Part shown: in pieces, positions 17,036-26,321 of the stretch | Layout: every line of letters starts with the position of its first letter | Position numbering within the stretch: the stretch's first letter is position 1 | From: Anaerolineaceae bacterium | Lineage (GTDB): Bacteria > Chloroflexota > Anaerolineae > Anaerolineales > Anaerolineaceae | Assembly: GCA_029975475.1 (NCBI GenBank) | Contig: JARKPB010000008.1 | Location: forward strand, 930,001-994,000 | DNA length: 64,000 bases | Reading direction: 5' to 3' | Notes under the pieces: generated by a model | What the model was told of the DNA's origin: nothing | What the model saw: the letters and a program-made list of their open reading frames with translations, nothing else | The model's database searches: none | Program-made: the position numbers and the translations under genes

Positions 17036-19303
17036 ATGCGAATGGTTTTTCACCGCCCCTACCATCCGGGCAGTCCTGTGGAGTTTGAATACCCGCTCCA
17101 GAGATTTCTACCAGTGATTCGCCCCGGGATGATCAGCGGCCTGATTGAGAGGGAGCTGCAGGCTGGAAGCTGGCTGCTGGATCCCTTTGGCAGCCACCCG
17201 GGCGCTGCCCTGGAATGCGCCCGGCAGGGGTTCCCGGTCATGGTGGCCAGCAACAACCCGATTCTCGCATTTACTTTGAAAGTCCTGGCTGCGAACCATT
17301 CCGCAGAACTGGCCCAGAGCGCAATCGCGGCGCTTGCGAACAGCCGGAAAGGCAGTGAATCCATCGAGGCGCACCTGAAATCGCTATATGACACGGAATG
17401 CCCCCGCTGCGCTTCGATAATTCAGGCTGACAGCTATGTCTGGAAAAAAGGCGAGCGGCTGCCCATCAGCCGGTCGCTGCGCTGTCCCGAATGCGGAACG
17501 AACGGCGAGTTTTCGATCACACAAACGGATGAAAATTCCCTCCGAAAGACCGGCAACGACGCCTTACATCGTTCTCGAGCTGTGGACCGCATCCTGACTC
17601 CGGGCGACCCGATTGAACCAGCTGTCCGCGAATTATTGAACTTTTACCAGCCACGACCGCTGTATTTTCTTTTTACCTTCATTAACCGGATTGAGATGCT
17701 GGACCTGTCGCCAGAACAGCGCGAGATCCTGACCGCGATTGCTCTTTCGCTGTGCGATATGGCCTCCTCTTTATGGCCTCACCCCGCCGCTCGATCGCGG
17801 CCGCGGCAGCTCAGCCAACCGGGGCAATACCGGGAATTTAATCTCTGGAAAGTGGTTGAAGAAAGCCCGCAGCTGTGGTGCCAGCGGTTAGACCAGGCGA
17901 TCGAATTTACCCGCTGGCCAGCCCTACCCTCCGGCGCAGGTATTTGCCTGTTCCCCAGCCGGATTCGCGATCTGATGCCCCTTGAAGATGAAGTGCATTT
18001 TAAGGGGGTCGCGGCAGTATTCCCGCGCCCCAATCAGGCGTTGTGGACCCTGTCCGCGGTTTGGTCAGGATGGCTGTGGGGGCGGCAGGCTGTAGCACCA
18101 TTACGGAATGCGCTGGACCGCAAACGCTATGACTGGGCCTGGCACTCCGCAGCCCTTGAACAGGCGGTCACAGCGATCAGCCGAAACGCTGCGGATGGTC
18201 TCCCAATTTTTGCGCTGGTGCCAGAAATCAGCGCCGGGCTGGGGCTGTCCATCTTTTCCGCTGTACAGAAAGCCAATTTAGAATTGACCGGATTGGCTTA
18301 TTCTGAAGCTGAAGAGATCCTTCAGCTCACCGGTAAATTTACCCGCGCGGCCAGGAGAGTTGGCCCAGCGCTGGAACAACTTTTCCCGGACGCAGTTGAA
18401 GACGAACTCAGCGCGCGGGGAATGCCTGCCCGTTATCCAACACTGCTCATCGGAGCGCTTTCCCGGGCACTGGCTGAGAACAGCCCTTTGGTCGCAGCCC
18501 CTTCATTGTCAAAAAATCCTCCCACAGACAGCCTGTATCAGCGCCTGGGACGCCTCATTAGCAATCCATCGCGGTTTCAGCGGTTGGGCAGCCAGGCAGC
18601 AGAGATTGACAGCGGCTGGTGGTGGCTGCGTCATCCGTCAGAACCGCCAGAAGAAAGTCTGGATGAAAAGATCGAAGTTGCGGTTGTCCGCGCGCTTCAA
18701 AACAATCTGGAAATCGCAGAGAAACCGCTCTTTGAAGAACTTTGCGTTCAGTTTCCCGGGACTTTGACGCCTGATCCGCAATGGATCCAGGCTGTTTTAC
18801 AATCCTACGGCACCCCCTTGCCCAACGGGCACTGGACGCTTGCCCGTCAGGAACAACCAAAGCAGCGGATCCAAGATCTTGAAGATATCCGTAAGATCCT
18901 GAAAAGTCTGGCGGAGCATTTGAATATTAAGTTTGAAATACTGCCACCCAGAATTCCAAACAGCCATGAGGGCGTCCTCTGGAGGGCAAGGGATAACGAG
19001 CCGGTCTTTCTCTTTTACATTTCTGCATCCGGCAGAATTCTCGCCGATCTTCTTCAACCCCAACCCATCCCTGTCGACCGCTGCATCACGGTTATTCCTG
19101 GCAGCCGCGCGCACCTGATCGCCCTGCGCCTGACACGCGATCCCAGGCTCAGCCAGCTGATGGATCAGGGCTGGCGGTTTCTCAAGTTTCGCCATCTCCG
19201 TTTGCTTGCCGACCAAAAAGATTTATCGATCGAAACCTTTCATCAAGCTCTTTCGAAAGATCCTCCTGCGCCGCAAGACAACGGGCAGTTAAGCCTGTTC
19301 TAG
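17036..19303 (+). CDS. DNA-methylase-like protein with zinc ribbon, probably degenerate
   Basis: A 755-residue protein. Residues 46-80 (SWLLDPFGSHPGAALECARQG ... NNPILAFTLKVLA) resemble SAM-binding motif I and the following strand of adenine/cytosine-N4 DNA methylases of the zinc-ribbon type. C122-x2-C125 and C150-x2-C153 form a zinc ribbon at the usual place. The catalytic (D/N)PP(Y/W) motif of these enzymes is not visible; the equivalent region reads VFPRPNQALWTLSAVW. It may be a pseudo-methylase used as a DNA- or RNA-binding protein. No restriction gene is adjacent. No Shine-Dalgarno is present; TATACT ends 7 nt before the ATG. An intrinsic terminator follows. Confidence 0.6.
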   Translation: MRMVFHRPYHPGSPVEFEYPLQRFLPVIRPGMISGLIERELQAGSWLLDPFGSHPGAALECARQGFPVMVASNNPILAFTLKVLAANHSAELAQSAIAALANSRKGSESIEAHLKSLYDTECPRCASIIQADSYVWKKGERLPISRSLRCPECGTNGEFSITQTDENSLRKTGNDALHRSRAVDRILTPGDPIEPAVRELLNFYQPRPLYFLFTFINRIEMLDLSPEQREILTAIALSLCDMASSLWPHPAARSRPRQLSQPGQYREFNLWKVVEESPQLWCQRLDQAIEFTRWPALPSGAGICLFPSRIRDLMPLEDEVHFKGVAAVFPRPNQALWTLSAVWSGWLWGRQAVAPLRNALDRKRYDWAWHSAALEQAVTAISRNAADGLPIFALVPEISAGLGLSIFSAVQKANLELTGLAYSEAEEILQLTGKFTRAARRVGPALEQLFPDAVEDELSARGMPARYPTLLIGALSRALAENSPLVAAPSLSKNPPTDSLYQRLGRLISNPSRFQRLGSQAAEIDSGWWWLRHPSEPPEESLDEKIEVAVVRALQNNLEIAEKPLFEELCVQFPGTLTPDPQWIQAVLQSYGTPLPNGHWTLARQEQPKQRIQDLEDIRKILKSLAEHLNIKFEILPPRIPNSHEGVLWRARDNEPVFLFYISASGRILADLLQPQPIPVDRCITVIPGSRAHLIALRLTRDPRLSQLMDQGWRFLKFRHLRLLADQKDLSIETFHQALSKDPPAPQDNGQLSLF

Positions 19304-19306
19304 CTG

Positions 19307-19335
19307 ACCGCCGCCCTCTTCAGGGCGGCGGTTTT
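19307..19335 (+). terminator. Intrinsic terminator
   Basis: A GC-rich stem 19308-19317 / 19322-19331 (CCGCCGCCCT with AGGGCGGCGG), loop CTTC, then TTTT. It ends the methylase-like gene just before the convergent PBP gene. Confidence 0.85.
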
Positions 19336-19342
19336 GATTTCA

Positions 19343-22300
19343 TCAGGGAGTTGCGGAAGGTGTCGCGGTTTCGGTTGCCGTGGGCGTTAAAGTCTGGGTA
19401 GCGGTGCTGGTTGGCGTGGGCGTATTGGTCGGCGTCGGTGTAGGCAGATTTAAGACGATGGTTATCTGCTTTTTCGCAGTCGTTCCTTTGGTACTGGTAG
19501 CGGTCAACCTGAGGGTGACTTTACCGGAAGGAAAATCCTTCAAGTCCCAGGTCAGCAATTTCTCGGCATCCTTAAACTCTCGATCAACGTCTCTGGCAAG
19601 GTATTTCCATTCTTTGGGTTTCTCGCCAAAACCGTATTGAACTGAAAACTTTTTGAAATTGTCTCCCCGGGCAACGATAAACACATCCAGCTGCGGTTCG
19701 GTCACTACCTGTCCGTCGGTGAGATTCGCAAAAGCCAGCAAAACTTTCGGATCATTTGCGCGGCATTCCCTTTCTGGCATGAACTGAACCGGCACATCCA
19801 GATTATGGTCTTTGGCCCATTTCTCGCCGTCTCCGGTTTCGGTTAACCATTTTCTCGCCCATTTGTCCGTGACATTAGCGACAATTTTCTCTTCAGTGTA
19901 TTCATCACAGGCGGGTGAAGCCAGCAGCCCTGTCCAGCTGTCAAGCCTGACCCGCTGCCACAAATCCTGGCTTTTATCCGGAGGCAGTTGATCAAAGGCG
20001 AAAATTTCACTGATCTGATCAGGGCACCACTGGGAGGGTTCCGCGCCTGACCAGCGGCAGACAATGCGGTCCACAACTCCGGCCGGGCGAATAAATGGAC
20101 TGGGCGCGTTGGGCAGCATTGCAATCGCCTGCTGGAAAAATTGCGACCAGATCGGCGCCGCGCCGGTTAGGCCAGTGGTATTGACCATGGGCGTGTAATC
20201 CGCATTCCCCACCCAGACCCCTACCGCCAGGTCGGGTGTGAAACCCAGAGTCCAGTTATCGCGAAAGTCATTGGTCGTGCCCGTCTTCGCGGCGACCTGG
20301 AAGGGCAAATTTAAGACCGAGTTCGCGCCAAACATCCAGGACCGGGCGTCATTATCAGACAGGATCGAGGAAATAAAATAGGCATGCTCGGGGCGCATCA
20401 CCTGCTCGCCGCTCGGGGGGGTGTACTGGTAAATCACCTGCCCGGTACGGTCTTCAATTCTGGTAATCGCGACCGGCGGGATACGGATGCCGCGGTTGGC
20501 GAAAACCGCATAAGCTCCGGTCAATTCCAGCAAGCTGACATCCCCGCCGCCCAGGGTTAAAGACAACCCGTAATCAGCGCGGTTAAGGGTGGTAATGCCT
20601 AGACGCTGGGCAAAGGCGATAAAACCATCCTTTTCACTGGTTTGCGGGTTATCATAAATGCCGATAAAATCGAGCGTTTTCACCGCCGGGATATTGAACG
20701 AATTGGCAAGCGCCAGCCGGACCGTCACCGGCCCGTGAAAACGGCCGTCGTAATTGACCGGTTTATACGGATCGCGCGTGTCGTTTGGATCGCCCGATGG
20801 CGGAAATTCGCTGGGCACATCCCAGATGACGGTCGCCGGGGTCCAGCCCTTTTCAAACGCGGCTGCGTAAGTCAGCGGCTTAATGGATGAACCCGGCTGG
20901 CGAGGCGCCACAGCCATGTTGACCTGACCGGAGATGGCTTCGTTGTTAAAATCTGAAGAACCCACCATGGCCAGAATTTCGCCGGTTGAGGGCTGGATGG
21001 CCACCAGCGCCCCGTTGCTGGCGTTCTTGTCTTTCAGCCCCGCCACGGTATCGCGCACAATGCGCTGGCCAAGTTCCTGCATCTCCGGATCAAGGGTTGT
21101 GTAGATGCGAAAACCGGAGCGGTAGATTGTTTGCGGGTCGTACATCCCTTCCAGCAGCATGCGAATATAGTTGACCCAGTGAGGATATTTCAGGTCATTC
21201 TGAGCCTGGCGAAAATTGTATTGCTCGATTTCCTGCGAGGCGGTCGCCACCTCCTCAGGGGTGATGCACAGGCGCTCCCGCTCAGGCCCCAGGTTGACAC
21301 AGCCTTCCTTCTGGCTGAGTTCATACATCAACAGCAATACCTGCTTCTGCCTGGCGAGAGTCACATCACGATTGGTGAAAATATCATAAATTCCCGGCGA
21401 CTGGGGTAAACCCGCCAAAAAAGCCGATTGGCCAAGGGTCAGCTCGCTGGCAGGCACGCCAAAATACGTCTCAGAAGCTGCTTCAATACCATACGCCAGC
21501 TGTCCGTAATTATTTTCATTTAGATAAATCTCTAAGATCTCATCTTTGCTGTAATTCCGGGTAATTTCAGCAGCCAGGACGATTTCGCGGGTCTTTCTGC
21601 GCACGGTTTGTTCGTAAGCTTCGTCCGGTGAAAGCAGCAAATTTCGCGCCAGCTGCTGGGTTATGGTAGAGGCGCCAGAAACGACTTCGCCTGATGTGTA
21701 ATTCTGCCACATCGCCCGGCCAATCGCCCAGATATCAAAGCCCGGATTGATATAAAAATCTTTATCTTCGGTTGCGATTGTGGCCGCCAGCAAGTATTTG
21801 GATATCTTATCCAGCTTTACATAGGTTCGCCTGCCCGCATTCGGGTCAATGATTTCATAAATCACATTCCCATCGCGGTCATAAATCCGCGCGGTCTCAA
21901 ACTGAGAGGCTTGCGCCCGCAGCTCATCAACGCTGGGTAAACTGGCGCGGATGGTGAAATATTGATAGACCAAAAACGTGCCTATCGCTACCAGGACTAG
22001 AACGGCAAGAAATAGAAAAGCGACAATCACCTGGAAAAAACATCCCGCGGTTTTCTTTCCGCCGGTTGTTTTCTTAGGTGGTGGGGCGGCAGGAGGCTGC
22101 TGAGATGAGCTGATGCGGCGCAGCCGCAGCTGCCGCGAGGTTTTTTCAGCCGCACCGGGAGGATACCAGTCCCCGGGCATCGGAGACTGATCCTCCGGCC
22201 GGGTCGGCGAGGAAGGGCTGGCGGGTTCGCCCGCGGAATAGGCGGGAAGAGAATTGCGAAATGCGACCGGCGTTACGGTCGTGGCGCTTAAGTCCACTTC

Positions 22301-22630
22301 TTCAATTCGGTCGGGGATTTGCTCTGGCTCGAAAAAAGCCGGCGGCGGCGAAAGGGATGGGTCAGCCCCATCCGCACCGCCGTCGTTTTCAGCCGCGGGC
22401 AGCTCCTGGCCTGATAATTCGCCAAACCATCCTCCCGTTTGATCAGGCAGACCGGTAGGATGGCGCTGGCCTTCGGTCACACCTTCCACCGGTGCAGAGA
22501 CAGGCGGCAGCGGTCGGACCGGGGGTTGGGTTTTTTCCGCTTCCTCTTCTGCTTTCTGTGCGGCTTCCAAAATTTTCTTCAATCGCTGATTGGGTTGAGT
22601 TTTTTCTTCAGGTGAAGTTGTTTCGCTCAT
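19343..22630 (-). CDS. Class A penicillin-binding protein (PBP1A type)
   Basis: A 1095-residue bifunctional peptidoglycan synthase. The cytoplasmic N-terminal tail of about 200 residues is unusually long and Pro/Glu-rich. One membrane helix (about 200-225) follows, then the glycosyltransferase domain with its catalytic Glu in ATEDKDFYINPG (about 284-295). The transpeptidase has S581-S-I-K584, SFN (about 642) and KTGTT (about 780). After it come an Ig-like domain (FANLTDGQVVTEPQLDVFIVARG) and a Thr/Pro-rich tail rich in TPT repeats. The enzyme polymerises and crosslinks glycan strands outside the membrane. It stands alone, divergent from the glycosidase-like gene. Confidence 0.93.
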   Translation of the reverse strand: MSETTSPEEKTQPNQRLKKILEAAQKAEEEAEKTQPPVRPLPPVSAPVEGVTEGQRHPTGLPDQTGGWFGELSGQELPAAENDGGADGADPSLSPPPAFFEPEQIPDRIEEVDLSATTVTPVAFRNSLPAYSAGEPASPSSPTRPEDQSPMPGDWYPPGAAEKTSRQLRLRRISSSQQPPAAPPPKKTTGGKKTAGCFFQVIVAFLFLAVLVLVAIGTFLVYQYFTIRASLPSVDELRAQASQFETARIYDRDGNVIYEIIDPNAGRRTYVKLDKISKYLLAATIATEDKDFYINPGFDIWAIGRAMWQNYTSGEVVSGASTITQQLARNLLLSPDEAYEQTVRRKTREIVLAAEITRNYSKDEILEIYLNENNYGQLAYGIEAASETYFGVPASELTLGQSAFLAGLPQSPGIYDIFTNRDVTLARQKQVLLLMYELSQKEGCVNLGPERERLCITPEEVATASQEIEQYNFRQAQNDLKYPHWVNYIRMLLEGMYDPQTIYRSGFRIYTTLDPEMQELGQRIVRDTVAGLKDKNASNGALVAIQPSTGEILAMVGSSDFNNEAISGQVNMAVAPRQPGSSIKPLTYAAAFEKGWTPATVIWDVPSEFPPSGDPNDTRDPYKPVNYDGRFHGPVTVRLALANSFNIPAVKTLDFIGIYDNPQTSEKDGFIAFAQRLGITTLNRADYGLSLTLGGGDVSLLELTGAYAVFANRGIRIPPVAITRIEDRTGQVIYQYTPPSGEQVMRPEHAYFISSILSDNDARSWMFGANSVLNLPFQVAAKTGTTNDFRDNWTLGFTPDLAVGVWVGNADYTPMVNTTGLTGAAPIWSQFFQQAIAMLPNAPSPFIRPAGVVDRIVCRWSGAEPSQWCPDQISEIFAFDQLPPDKSQDLWQRVRLDSWTGLLASPACDEYTEEKIVANVTDKWARKWLTETGDGEKWAKDHNLDVPVQFMPERECRANDPKVLLAFANLTDGQVVTEPQLDVFIVARGDNFKKFSVQYGFGEKPKEWKYLARDVDREFKDAEKLLTWDLKDFPSGKVTLRLTATSTKGTTAKKQITIVLNLPTPTPTNTPTPTSTATQTLTPTATETATPSATP

Positions 22631-22677
22631 ATACTTTACCGCTGGTTATGAAAATTCAAACTCCGTGCCGGTTTGAT

Positions 22678-22706
22678 TTGACCTGTCCAAAGGTTCCTTT
22701 TACAAT
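22678..22706 (+). promoter_or_regulatory. Promoter giving a probably leaderless mRNA
   Basis: TTGACC (22678-22683), 17-nt spacer, TACAAT (22701-22706). The ATG of the next gene begins 6 nt after the -10, so transcription should start at or next to the start codon. Confidence 0.7.
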
Positions 22707-22712
22707 CATACC

Positions 22713-25076
22713 ATGCAACCCTGGCAGCCAAATCCTCAAATTCCGGTTCAACTTCCAATTTGCGCGGACGCGCGGATTGTACCACTCGAGTATACGAATG
22801 ATCACACCTGGGAATTATGCCTGGGAGGTGGAGACCCGCCGGCGGTTTCGCTTCAAACCACGTATGGCCTTCGCGCCCGGCAAATGCGCCTGTTTTTTCA
22901 GTTTATTTTTGAACGCAGCTGGGTCGCTGATCCGCAAGATTACGTTTCAACACCAGAAATTCAAGCGATGTATCCGAATTTTATCCGTCTTTTTGCCAGA
23001 CCCGCAGACGGGCTTGAAGTCAGAATGGATTTCTGGTGCCCGGCATCCACACTGATTTGCGGCCGAATCAAATTCTCAAATACAACCAGTCAAACCCTGC
23101 CTTTTGTCTTTCGCATCGCTGCCCAGTTAACCCCGCTTGAAGAAGGCGAAAGAATAGCCAATCGGCAGGCTGGCATCAACCAGATTCTTTCTGGGAAGGC
23201 TGGCAATTTATTTCCCGTTTTATTCATTACGGGCGGACCTGAACCTTCCAGCGGGGCGATACCGGGGCTGGATCTGGACCTGCAGCTATCCCCCGAGAGC
23301 AGCCGGCTGGTCACCTGGTGTCTGGCATCCGAGGCTTCGATGGATGTGTCGCTGGATAAAGCCCGGAAAATGACCGCGACCGATTGGGAGTCCAACCTTG
23401 CCCGGATTGAACAACTGGACAGATCCAGTGTAATTTCAATAACCAGCGGTGATCCAGCCCTGGATCTGGCGGTGCGGTTTTCTCAGATCCGCGCAGCCAG
23501 TTTCCTCATGCGCAGTCCCAAATTTCGCAGCGATGATTTTCGCCTGATCGCGAACCGCCTTCCTGATACCGGCTATTCGCGCCGTGGTGACGGAAGCGAT
23601 TTTCCAGATGGCTGGAAGGCTGTCACCACGCTGGACCTTACCCATTTTGTAAGATGTGCCAGCCCCGGAAATTCAGACATCTGCGCCGGGATGATGAAAA
23701 GCTATCTTTCAGCCTCAAGCGATGGACTGCCCGCTTTTCGCCACGGGGACGCGGGTCTGTTTTCAAAATACCTTGCCCAGCCAACGCTGCTGGCAGCCAT
23801 CGCCTGTCTGACGGAGGAAGATCAAAACAAACTTTTGACTCCCGCAATCGTGAAAACGCTTTCCGCATATTTGACAGCCTGGTTCAACCAGGATGGCGAC
23901 CAGGACGGCTGGCCAGAATGGCAGACCCCCACCCAGACTGGGTTCAACCTCCCAATCTTTGACCGTCATTTACCCACGGCTCAATCCGCTCCCCCGCAGC
24001 TGGTAGAGACACCTGTCCTGGCCGGGTTGCTGCTCAACGAAATTCGATTGCTGCTTAAACTGAGCCAGACACACCCGGGATATGTAAATCAAGAGATGTT
24101 GACCGGAAAGGCAAAACGCTTGTCCGCAGCCATGTGTGAGTACTGGAAAAAGAACCGCCGTTTCGGTTATCAACACAGCCAATATCATATGAGCCCGGCC
24201 AGTCTGATACTGGCGAGAACAGAAAAAGAAGCCAGTATACGGGTTCGGAAAAAACTCGGTTTCCCCCAGCCTCTACTGGTCCGCGCTTTGACGGACAGCG
24301 GAGAGACCTGTTCCGGGGTGATTACCGTGAGCGGGAAAGACGCAAGCGGCCAGCCGCAGGAGGAAACCATTTCCCTTAACCGGATTCCCTGGCTAAACGG
24401 GCGCATGCTAACCGTTACGCGGAACACATTTTCCCAGATCGAACGCTGCACCATCTCCAGAATTCGCCCCAAGACCGCGGTCGAAGTCAGCACAATAGAC
24501 TTTAGTCTGACGGATGGCACCTGTTGGTTTCCCCTATTGAGCCCAGATTTACCCGCCGAGGTGCGTTTACCCGCGCTCGAGCAACTGGAAGCCAAGATCC
24601 TGGAGGAGGACGGATTATCACCGTATGACGGATCGCAAGAGAATGACCTTCAGGTCTCTTCTCCATTTTTTTCTGCCTGGATCATTGACCTGTTGTTGGA
24701 TCAGAAAAAATCTGCTTTAGCGGTCAAAATCTGGGATAAAATCGCAACTTTTTCCGCGCGAGCATTTCAACAGACAGGCTGCCTTTGGTCAGAGTATCGT
24801 CACAAAGATGGAAAACCCGCCGGAGAAAAGAACGGGTTGTACAGTCTGCTGCCGATCCAATGTTTCCTGCGCATCCTTGGTATCGAAAATCTCTCCGGCG
24901 ATCAGGTCCTCCTGAACGGCTTATCCGCATATCCTGAAGAGATCACCCTGCGGTACCGTCTCTGGCAGATCAAGGCAGGCCCGTCTGGCACCACTGTGCA
25001 GTACGGGGCAAATCCCCCGGTATCCGTTAACTCGCCAGGAAATTACCGAATCGTTTTGGGGAAAACTGTGGTTTAA
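22713..25076 (+). CDS. Six-hairpin-glycosidase-like protein of unknown function
   Basis: A 787-residue soluble protein without a signal peptide. The N-terminal 220 residues are beta-rich; the rest is helical. The segment FNQDGDQDGWPEWQTPTQ (about 393-410) resembles the DxDGxPEW loops of alpha/alpha-six-barrel sugar hydrolases such as amylo-alpha-glucosidases and GH63-type enzymes. A C-terminal beta domain ends in SPGNYRIVL. It may therefore act on a glycan or glycogen-like polymer in the cytoplasm, but the catalytic acids cannot be assigned. It has a good promoter and no ribosome-binding site. Two c-di-AMP receptor genes follow 19 nt later. Confidence 0.55.
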   Translation: MQPWQPNPQIPVQLPICADARIVPLEYTNDHTWELCLGGGDPPAVSLQTTYGLRARQMRLFFQFIFERSWVADPQDYVSTPEIQAMYPNFIRLFARPADGLEVRMDFWCPASTLICGRIKFSNTTSQTLPFVFRIAAQLTPLEEGERIANRQAGINQILSGKAGNLFPVLFITGGPEPSSGAIPGLDLDLQLSPESSRLVTWCLASEASMDVSLDKARKMTATDWESNLARIEQLDRSSVISITSGDPALDLAVRFSQIRAASFLMRSPKFRSDDFRLIANRLPDTGYSRRGDGSDFPDGWKAVTTLDLTHFVRCASPGNSDICAGMMKSYLSASSDGLPAFRHGDAGLFSKYLAQPTLLAAIACLTEEDQNKLLTPAIVKTLSAYLTAWFNQDGDQDGWPEWQTPTQTGFNLPIFDRHLPTAQSAPPQLVETPVLAGLLLNEIRLLLKLSQTHPGYVNQEMLTGKAKRLSAAMCEYWKKNRRFGYQHSQYHMSPASLILARTEKEASIRVRKKLGFPQPLLVRALTDSGETCSGVITVSGKDASGQPQEETISLNRIPWLNGRMLTVTRNTFSQIERCTISRIRPKTAVEVSTIDFSLTDGTCWFPLLSPDLPAEVRLPALEQLEAKILEEDGLSPYDGSQENDLQVSSPFFSAWIIDLLLDQKKSALAVKIWDKIATFSARAFQQTGCLWSEYRHKDGKPAGEKNGLYSLLPIQCFLRILGIENLSGDQVLLNGLSAYPEEITLRYRLWQIKAGPSGTTVQYGANPPVSVNSPGNYRIVLGKTVV

Positions 25077-25095
25077 TAGAAACAGTGGAGCAGGC

Positions 25096-25437
25096 ATGAC
25101 AGATCAAACAAGTAACCAGAAACTATTGCTTGCGGTCGTGCAAGCGCAAGATGCGGATTCAGCCCATGCCGCGCTTGGGAAGCTGGGCATTACCCTGGTA
25201 CGCTTACCCAGTGTTGGCGGTTTTCTTGGCCGGCGAAACACAACTCTCTTGATTGGCTTGCCCGAGGAAAAACAAACCGAAGCCGTCGCAGCCTTAAATG
25301 AAACCTGCCGCCAGAGAGTGGAGTATATCGCCGTCCCTCTGGAAAGCGCTCCCCTTCCGCTGCCGGCGCCAACACCGATTACCATCGGGGGGGCAACGAT
25401 CTTTGCCCTTGAAGTGGAACATTTCGAAGAGGTGTAA
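25096..25437 (+). CDS. Cyclic-di-AMP receptor, DarA/PstA family (first copy)
   Basis: A 113-residue PII-like protein. The family binds the second messenger c-di-AMP between subunits of a trimer. It has the expected beta-alpha-beta start (KLLLAVVQAQDADSAHAALGKLGITLVRLPSVGGFLGRRNTTLLIGL), where the T/S-x-G-G-F-L-x-(R/K)-(R/G)-N/Q-T loop is the family signature, then the second half ending in GGATIFALEVEHFEEV. The downstream partner is the same family, 2 nt away. Its target is unknown. GGAGCAGGC precedes the ATG. Confidence 0.88.
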   Translation: MTDQTSNQKLLLAVVQAQDADSAHAALGKLGITLVRLPSVGGFLGRRNTTLLIGLPEEKQTEAVAALNETCRQRVEYIAVPLESAPLPLPAPTPITIGGATIFALEVEHFEEV

Positions 25438-25439
25438 TT

Positions 25440-25706
25440 ATGAAACTCATCATTGCCATTTTACACGACCACGATCAAGATAATGTCTCCCACGCCCTGA
25501 CCTCGAATGCATTTCGGGTTACCACCATCGCCTCGACCGGCGGTTTTCTCAGAAAAGGGCAGACGACCATGCTGGTCGGCGTTGAGGATGAGCAGCTGGA
25601 ACAGGCGCTCGAGGTGATCCGCGATAATTTATCACCGGCACCCTCCCCGGATATGAAAAGAGCGACCATTTTTGTGGTCAAAGTCGATCAATACACCCAT
25701 TTCTAA
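25440..25706 (+). CDS. Cyclic-di-AMP receptor, DarA/PstA family (second copy)
   Basis: An 88-residue paralogue of the preceding gene with the same signature (STGGFLRKGQTTMLVGV, residues 31-47) and the C-terminal ATIFVVKVDQYTHF strand. It is about 25 residues shorter; the B-loop between the two halves is almost absent. It could form mixed trimers with its neighbour. It starts 2 nt after the first copy, so the two are translated together. A strong terminator follows. Confidence 0.88.
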   Translation: MKLIIAILHDHDQDNVSHALTSNAFRVTTIASTGGFLRKGQTTMLVGVEDEQLEQALEVIRDNLSPAPSPDMKRATIFVVKVDQYTHF

Positions 25707-25725
25707 CGGGGATCAGACCAAAAGC

Positions 25726-25753
25726 AAAAACCGGCTTTCGCCGGTTTTTTTTT
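25726..25753. terminator. Bidirectional intrinsic terminator
   Basis: A stem 25731-25735 / 25740-25744 (CCGGC/GCCGG), extended by A-T pairs, with loop TTTC, a run of eight or more Ts on the plus side and an A-run 5'. It is shared by the darA pair and the convergent AMMECR1 gene. Confidence 0.85.
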
Positions 25754-26321
25754 ATTCCTCAAATTCTTCCACCTGATAGAGAGCGACATCCAGGATTTTT
25801 TTTCGCCAGAGATCAGCCGGGCTGCCCATTTTGCGGCACAATAATGATAAAAAGTCTTCGGGATCTGGAATTTGACGCCAAACCTGCGGCAGGAAAGTGG
25901 CGCGGCGAAAACCTTCGCGCAAAATCACTCCATCCACGTGGGGATGAAGCAATTTCGTTAAGTCCGTGGGCTGGGTGTAATGCAAGGGCTGCGGAGAGGT
26001 TAGCCTGGAGATCTCAATGTGCAGCCTGGGTAATTCGGCTGGTTGAACCGGCGGGAACCGCGGATCATCCATCGCAGCCGCGATCGCGTGCTCGCGGACA
26101 TCCAGCGCCAGAGGCTGGTAAGCCTCCAACGCGCCAATGCAGCCCCTTAATTCGCCGCCCTCCGTCAGGGTAACGAATGACGCTCCTTCCTCACGAAGCG
26201 CCGGTGAAAGCGACTCGAGCGAGACCGCCGGGAGATCTTTCTGAAGAACCGCACTTTCGATCGCCTTCCTCGCCAGCCGCAGCAGGTAGGATTTCTCCTC
26301 ATCCGTTAGACGGTTTTCCAT
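25752..26321 (-). CDS. amrA: AMMECR1 / AmmeMemoRadiSam system protein A
   Basis: A 189-residue protein of the AMMECR1 family. The hallmark LRGCIGALEAYQPL (residues 58-71) is intact, with DDPRFPPV and the HPHVDGVILREGFRRATFLPQVW segment that follow it in the family. In other genomes the gene sits beside MEMO1-like and radical-SAM genes; neither is visible here, and its chemistry is not established. The start codon shares one base with the upstream flavin reductase stop (TAATG), so translation is coupled. Confidence 0.9.
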   Translation of the reverse strand: MENRLTDEEKSYLLRLARKAIESAVLQKDLPAVSLESLSPALREEGASFVTLTEGGELRGCIGALEAYQPLALDVREHAIAAAMDDPRFPPVQPAELPRLHIEISRLTSPQPLHYTQPTDLTKLLHPHVDGVILREGFRRATFLPQVWRQIPDPEDFLSLLCRKMGSPADLWRKKILDVALYQVEEFEE

